Of a stretch of 64,000 bases of DNA, positions 60,760 to 64,000 are shown one piece after another (position 1 is the stretch's first letter; every line of letters starts with the position of its first letter). Source of the DNA: Candidatus Latescibacterota bacterium (GTDB lineage: Bacteria > Latescibacterota > UBA2968). Position numbers and translations under genes: made by a program. The stretch covers positions 1 to 64,000 of the forward strand of contig JAJDYX010000022.1 in assembly GCA_022824945.1 (NCBI GenBank). Direction: 5' to 3'. The notes beneath the pieces were generated by a model. It saw only the letters and a list, made by a program, of their open reading frames with translations, did not search any database and was not told where the DNA came from.

Positions 60760-61803
60760 CTACCGTCTAATCCGCGCACTCTCGCCCTTCATTGCACTCT
60801 CGGCTTCCGATCGCGTAGCCCAGTTCACATCCCCGGGGAATGTATGTGCCAGAGCCGAATAAGCCCCTGCAAAATCCACGATATCCTGAGCTGGCTCGCC
60901 CTCGAGCATACCGGCAATAATACCCGCTGAAAAATTATCGCCACCACCCACGCGATCCACCATCTCTAAATCTTCATAAATGCGCGAAAAATAAAACTCA
61001 CTGCCATCGTAAAGCAGCGTACGCCAGTCATTTAGCAACCCGGTCTTCGCAACGCGCAGAGTTGTGCCCACAAGCGTCACATTGGGATATTGCGATACGG
61101 CTTTGCGCGCGACATCTTTATAGCTCTCCGGATCCAGCGCGTCGTAATCGCCCGACGTGCCTTCGGCTTTAAGCCCCATCGTCTTTTCAAAATCCTCTTC
61201 ATTGCCGATAAGCACCTGCACGTGCGGAATACACTTTGCAATCGTCTCCTGCGCTTGTTCTGCACGCCACAATTTGGATCTGAAATTGAGATCAAAACTC
61301 GTAGTCACACCTGCATCGCGGGCAGCTACCAGCGCTTCTACTGTAGCCTCTGCCGCGCCTTCGGACAACGCGGGCGTAATCCCACTGACGTGAAACCACT
61401 TGCTCCCCTCAAAAACAGATGTCCAATCCACCATGCCGGGTTTGATATTCATAATCGCGGTATGCCCCCTGTCATACGTCACGGCACTCGCACGCGGCCC
61501 CACGCCCACTTCCATATGATAAAACCCATTGCGCTCGAGACCCACACCATCAAAATCCGTCCACAAAATATTGGACATATCCACCCCGTGCTCGCGCCCC
61601 TTGTTGCGAATAATCCAACCCGTCCAATTATCGACCAACCGGGACACCCACGCCGCCTTCAATCCCAAATGCGCGCAACCGACCGCGACATTGTATTCCC
61701 CTCCACCGATCTCGACATCAAGTTTACTCGCATTCTCCAATCGGCGGTATTCTGGCGAAGACAACCGAATCATCGCCTCGCCAAAAGTCACGACATCGTA
61801 CAT
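60760..61803 (-). CDS. kdgK: PfkB family carbohydrate kinase, 2-keto-3-deoxygluconate kinase-like
   Basis: This 347-residue kinase has the PfkB signatures: 'GGEYNVAVGCAHLGLKAAWV' near 33-52 and the C-terminal 'DRVGGGDNFSAGIIAGML' at 283-300, with the catalytic Asp289. 'NFRSKLW' near 173 fits KdgK and 5-dehydro-2-deoxygluconokinase relatives. The eda gene next to it supports 2-keto-3-deoxygluconate as substrate. GGAGGGATGT lies directly before the ATG. It starts the operon kdgK-eda-ROK. Confidence 0.88.
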   Translation of the reverse strand: MYDVVTFGEAMIRLSSPEYRRLENASKLDVEIGGGEYNVAVGCAHLGLKAAWVSRLVDNWTGWIIRNKGREHGVDMSNILWTDFDGVGLERNGFYHMEVGVGPRASAVTYDRGHTAIMNIKPGMVDWTSVFEGSKWFHVSGITPALSEGAAEATVEALVAARDAGVTTSFDLNFRSKLWRAEQAQETIAKCIPHVQVLIGNEEDFEKTMGLKAEGTSGDYDALDPESYKDVARKAVSQYPNVTLVGTTLRVAKTGLLNDWRTLLYDGSEFYFSRIYEDLEMVDRVGGGDNFSAGIIAGMLEGEPAQDIVDFAGAYSALAHTFPGDVNWATRSEAESAMKGESARIRR

Positions 61804-61830
61804 ACATCCCTCCAGAAAATTAGCATTTAT

Positions 61831-62511
61831 CTACTCATCCGATCCGCCCAGAAAACCCGCCATCCACAACAAGCGCAACAACTCCAAAATTGCCACCAGT
61901 GCTGATGCGACATAAGTCAGCGCAGCAGCATTCAAAACCTTGCGCGAAGCAGGGATCTCCTCAGGCGTCAAATATCCCCCATCGGCCAAAATTTGAATGG
62001 CCCGACTACTCGCATTAAACTCAACCGGCAGAGTAACAATACTGAAGATCACAGCCGCAGAAAAGAACACAATGCCAAAAAAAATCAGTTCCAACCAACC
62101 GAAAATAAACCCGGCAATAAGAAAAATCCACGCCATCTTCGATCCAATATTTGCAACTGGAACCAGGCTTGTTCGAAGAGACAAAGGCACATAGCCCTGC
62201 GCGTGTTGAAATGCATGCCCGGCTTCGTGAGCAGCCACACCAATCGCGGCTAAGGAACGATTCCCGTACACACTTTCGGACAGACGCAACATGCGATCTC
62301 TCGGATCGTAGTGATCTGTCAAATGTCCATGCACAGGCTCCACGCCCACGGGCAAACCACCTCGACGCAAAATATCTCGCGCAACCTGATCGGCAGTCGC
62401 ACCGCTTTGCGCAACAAATTCATCGTATTTGCGAAACGTGCGCTTCACCTTAAATTGCGCCCACAGCGTAATAGCTATTCCCACAAACATCACCATCAGA
62501 CCTTCCAGCAT
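61831..62511 (-). CDS. Membrane zinc metallopeptidase, YugP family (PF04298)
   Basis: This 226-residue membrane protein is of the neutral zinc metallopeptidase type. It has an N-terminal helix (~4-19), H95-E96-A-G-H99 in 'IGVAAHEAGHAFQHAQGYVP', a second segment 'LSESVYGNRSLAAI' before it, and two to three helices after ('MAWIFLIAGFIFGWLELIFF' ~132-151 and further). The C-terminal helix 'LVAILELLRLLWMAGFLGG' ends the chain. The physiological substrate in the family is not known. It lies between kdgK and fmt on the same strand, with a heptad repeat separating it from fmt. Confidence 0.92.
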   Translation of the reverse strand: MLEGLMVMFVGIAITLWAQFKVKRTFRKYDEFVAQSGATADQVARDILRRGGLPVGVEPVHGHLTDHYDPRDRMLRLSESVYGNRSLAAIGVAAHEAGHAFQHAQGYVPLSLRTSLVPVANIGSKMAWIFLIAGFIFGWLELIFFGIVFFSAAVIFSIVTLPVEFNASSRAIQILADGGYLTPEEIPASRKVLNAAALTYVASALVAILELLRLLWMAGFLGGSDE

Positions 62512-62528
62512 GACATCTCCTCCTGAAA

Positions 62529-62563
62529 CAGTTGTCAGTTATCAGTTATCGGTTGCCAGCCCT
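62529..62563. repeat. Heptanucleotide tandem repeat (CAGTTAT unit) between fmt and the zinc peptidase gene
   Basis: CAGTTGT, CAGTTAT, CAGTTAT, CGGTTGC and CAGCCCT are five contiguous 7-mer variants at 62529-62563. Confidence 0.7.
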
Positions 62564-62576
62564 TCGCGTCTCGTCG

Positions 62577-63506
62577 TTAACCAAATTTTTCGCCAACTTC
62601 AATGCGATATCCCCGCACAAAATCAGCACCAGACATCCGCTTTTTACCTGCCGGTTGCACCTCGTCCAGCGCGAGAACCCCTTCACCCGTCCCCACAATA
62701 AGTCCGCGTTTCCCATCTGCACCAATAACGGTACCCGCTTCTCCCTGCCCTGTGTCAACTGTTGCCCTGTGAACCTTCAACAGTTTAGCGCGCCAGAGTG
62801 TAAACGCCCCCGGAAAAGGATTGGTTCCCCGAATGAGATTGCGAATATCCTCAGCACCTTTTGACCAATCAATCTCCCCATCTTCCTTCTCTAATTTTGG
62901 AGCGCGACTCACCCCTTCATCCGTCTGCGGCACGGAAATAACAGAACCATCTGACATGCCATCAATAGCTCGAATAAGCAACTCGGCACCCATCACCGTC
63001 AACCGCTCATAAAGTTCGCCCGCCGTCTCATCGTCCCCAATCGCCACCTTTTGCTGAATTAAAATATCGCCGGCATCCACGCGCGGCGACAGTTGAAAAA
63101 TGGTCACACCCGTCTCGGTCTCACCATTGATAATTGCCCATTGAATCGGTGCTGCCCCGCGGTATTTAGGCAACAGAGATGGGTGGACATTCACAGAACC
63201 CAATTTTGGAATCGCCAGCACAGAACGCGGCAAAATCAGAAAAGCCACCACCGCAAGTAAATCTGGTTCCAGAGCCTGCAACTGCGCGTAAAAATTTTTA
63301 TCTCTGAGCGACTCGGGCTGCAAAACCGGCACATCCAACCCCAGCGACACAACCGCAGCCTTCACATCGGTTGGTTGCATCTGCTGACCCCGACCACGTG
63401 GTCTATCTGGTCGTGTCACCACGCCCACAAGATCATGACCGCTTTGAGCCACGCTCACAAGCGACGGCACCGAAAAATCGGGCGTGCCCATAAACACTAC
63501 CCTCAT
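62577..63506 (-). CDS. fmt: Methionyl-tRNA formyltransferase
   Basis: This enzyme formylates initiator Met-tRNA with 10-formyl-THF. The 309-residue product has 'MRVVFMGTPDFSVPSL' at the N-terminus and 'VNVHPSLLPKYRGAAPIQWA' near 105-125 (catalytic Asn/His/Asp context). 'GVTIFQLSPRVDAGDILIQ' follows, and then the tRNA-binding C-terminal domain from ~205. The ATG at 63506 is chosen; a TTG 6 bp upstream is possible. def, its usual partner, is absent. yajC lies 20 bp upstream on the same strand. Confidence 0.96.
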   Translation of the reverse strand: MRVVFMGTPDFSVPSLVSVAQSGHDLVGVVTRPDRPRGRGQQMQPTDVKAAVVSLGLDVPVLQPESLRDKNFYAQLQALEPDLLAVVAFLILPRSVLAIPKLGSVNVHPSLLPKYRGAAPIQWAIINGETETGVTIFQLSPRVDAGDILIQQKVAIGDDETAGELYERLTVMGAELLIRAIDGMSDGSVISVPQTDEGVSRAPKLEKEDGEIDWSKGAEDIRNLIRGTNPFPGAFTLWRAKLLKVHRATVDTGQGEAGTVIGADGKRGLIVGTGEGVLALDEVQPAGKKRMSGADFVRGYRIEVGEKFG

Positions 63507-63526
63507 CGCCAAATTTCACCTTTCTA

Positions 63527-63928
63527 CTATTTCTTCGCCTTGCGCTCATCTACTCTCGAAATAGACCCCCGCGACACCTCAATCTGCACCTCTTTGGCGA
63601 CCTGGACAACCAAAACGCCCTCTTGCTCTTTAATCCCCGTAATAGTGCCATGTACCCCACCCGAAGTCACAACGCGGTCACCTTTTTTCAAATCATCAAC
63701 CATCCTTTGATGATCTCTTTGTTTTTTCTGTTGCGGGCGAATAATCAAAAGATACAGAATCACAAACATCAAAATGAACGGAAACATCGTCACCAGCATA
63801 TTGGGAGCTTCGGCACCTTCTTGCGCAGGTTGCCCACCACCAAATGCAAAGACTTTACCCGTAAACAACAAAACACCAAACACCCCTAAAAGAAGTCCTA
63901 CTCCCCACTCACGCTTGATTTTCTCCAT
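63527..63928 (-). CDS. yajC: Preprotein translocase subunit YajC
   Basis: YajC is a small inner-membrane partner of SecDF. The 133-residue product has the family core 'FILMFVILYLLIIRPQQKKQ' (50-69) followed by 'DDLKKGDRVVTSGGVHGTIT'. It is unusual in having a further hydrophobic, signal-like segment (~8-28) and a Gly/Ala-rich link before the core helix. The ATG at 63928 has AAAGGAA eight bases upstream; one six bases earlier is closer to it. It overlaps the end of the upstream tgt gene by 20 bp. secD and secF do not follow; fmt does. Confidence 0.93.
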   Translation of the reverse strand: MEKIKREWGVGLLLGVFGVLLFTGKVFAFGGGQPAQEGAEAPNMLVTMFPFILMFVILYLLIIRPQQKKQRDHQRMVDDLKKGDRVVTSGGVHGTITGIKEQEGVLVVQVAKEVQIEVSRGSISRVDERKAKK

Positions 63929-64000
63929 CTTCATTTCCTTTGTAAAAATTTGTGAAGGTCCTCTGCCATTGTGCAAATTCACCCTCGATAATTGCCTTTC
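63909..64000 (-). CDS. tgt: C-terminal end of queuine tRNA-ribosyltransferase (partial, enters from the right edge)
   Basis: A minus-strand frame open from the window edge reads K-A-I-I-E-G-E-F-A-Q-W-Q-R-T-F-T-N-F-Y and stops at 63909. This matches the usual Tgt ending (…AIxEGxFxxFxxxFxxxY). tgt directly before yajC is a widespread arrangement. Only ~29 codons are visible, so the call rests on the tail pattern and on position. It overlaps the start of yajC by 20 bp. Confidence 0.7.
   Translation of the reverse strand, partial: KAIIEGEFAQWQRTFTNFYKGNEDGENQA

Noticed and set aside
1-64000. tRNA, rRNA, transposase or integrase genes
   Set aside because: None was recognised in either strand, although a computed search (tRNAscan, Infernal, IS profiles) would be needed for certainty.

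Overview
This 64 kb window comes from the chromosome of an uncultured-type Gram-negative bacterium with a meso-diaminopimelate cell wall: it has FtsQ, RseP and MurE with a DNPR motif, lipoproteins, and YajC. The mix of phytanoyl-CoA-dioxygenase-like enzymes, sulfatases, a formamidase-like protein and secreted proteins with tandem dockerin-like 'DxDxDG…FSDFL' modules resembles what I know of Latescibacterota/Poribacteria-like lineages. That placement is inference; no rRNA or tRNA gene is visible to confirm it.

Left part (1-9.4 kb): a peptide/nickel-type ABC transporter is split. Its binding lipoprotein is at 33-1586 and its two permeases at 7507-9396. Between them lies about 5.9 kb of accessory genes: a fused nucleotidyltransferase-HEPN protein, a 1,101-residue leucine-rich-repeat protein and a Panacea-type antitoxin/toxin pair. 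Next (9.4-18.2 kb) come a minus-strand operon of two M16 peptidases, one lacking its catalytic motif, around a PhyH-like dioxygenase; an Ldh-family oxidoreductase; and dapA-dapB behind a lysine riboswitch with an intrinsic terminator, followed by a long transaldolase-like gene.

Middle (18.2-31.7 kb): hrcA-grpE-dnaJ with no dnaK, under a promoter overlapped by a 28-bp tandem repeat instead of a recognisable CIRCE; a secreted CxxCH protein; glnA; a pentapeptide-repeat protein with 5-formyl-THF cyclo-ligase; and the envelope set uppS-cdsA-dxr-rseP. The division/cell-wall (dcw) cluster runs from 31.8 to 45.6 kb as mraZ-rsmH-ftsL-ftsI(PASTA)-murE-murF-ftsW-murC-murB-ftsQ-ftsA-ftsZ. It lacks mraY, murD, murG and ddl at their usual places. 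A candidate MraZ operator of three 10-bp-spaced repeats lies upstream of mraZ.

Right part (45.6-64 kb): a catabolic region in mixed orientations with an EamA transporter, two sulfatases, a rhodanese, a glutamine-amidotransferase-like hydrolase, a PhyH-like dioxygenase, a dimethylformamidase-beta-like protein, a metallophosphoesterase/PQQ-propeller fusion, an exported protein-isoaspartate methyltransferase, an amidohydrolase, a 3-hydroxyisobutyrate-dehydrogenase-like enzyme and an RraA-like aldolase. It ends with kdgK-eda-ROK kinase (Entner-Doudoroff-type sugar-acid use) and housekeeping genes (Zn peptidase, fmt, yajC, and the tail of tgt entering from the right edge).

Intergenic spaces repeatedly carry short heptanucleotide tandem repeats, and one long palindrome lies between dapA and dapB. 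Both look like dispersed repeat families. No CRISPR array, insertion sequence, rRNA or tRNA was found.
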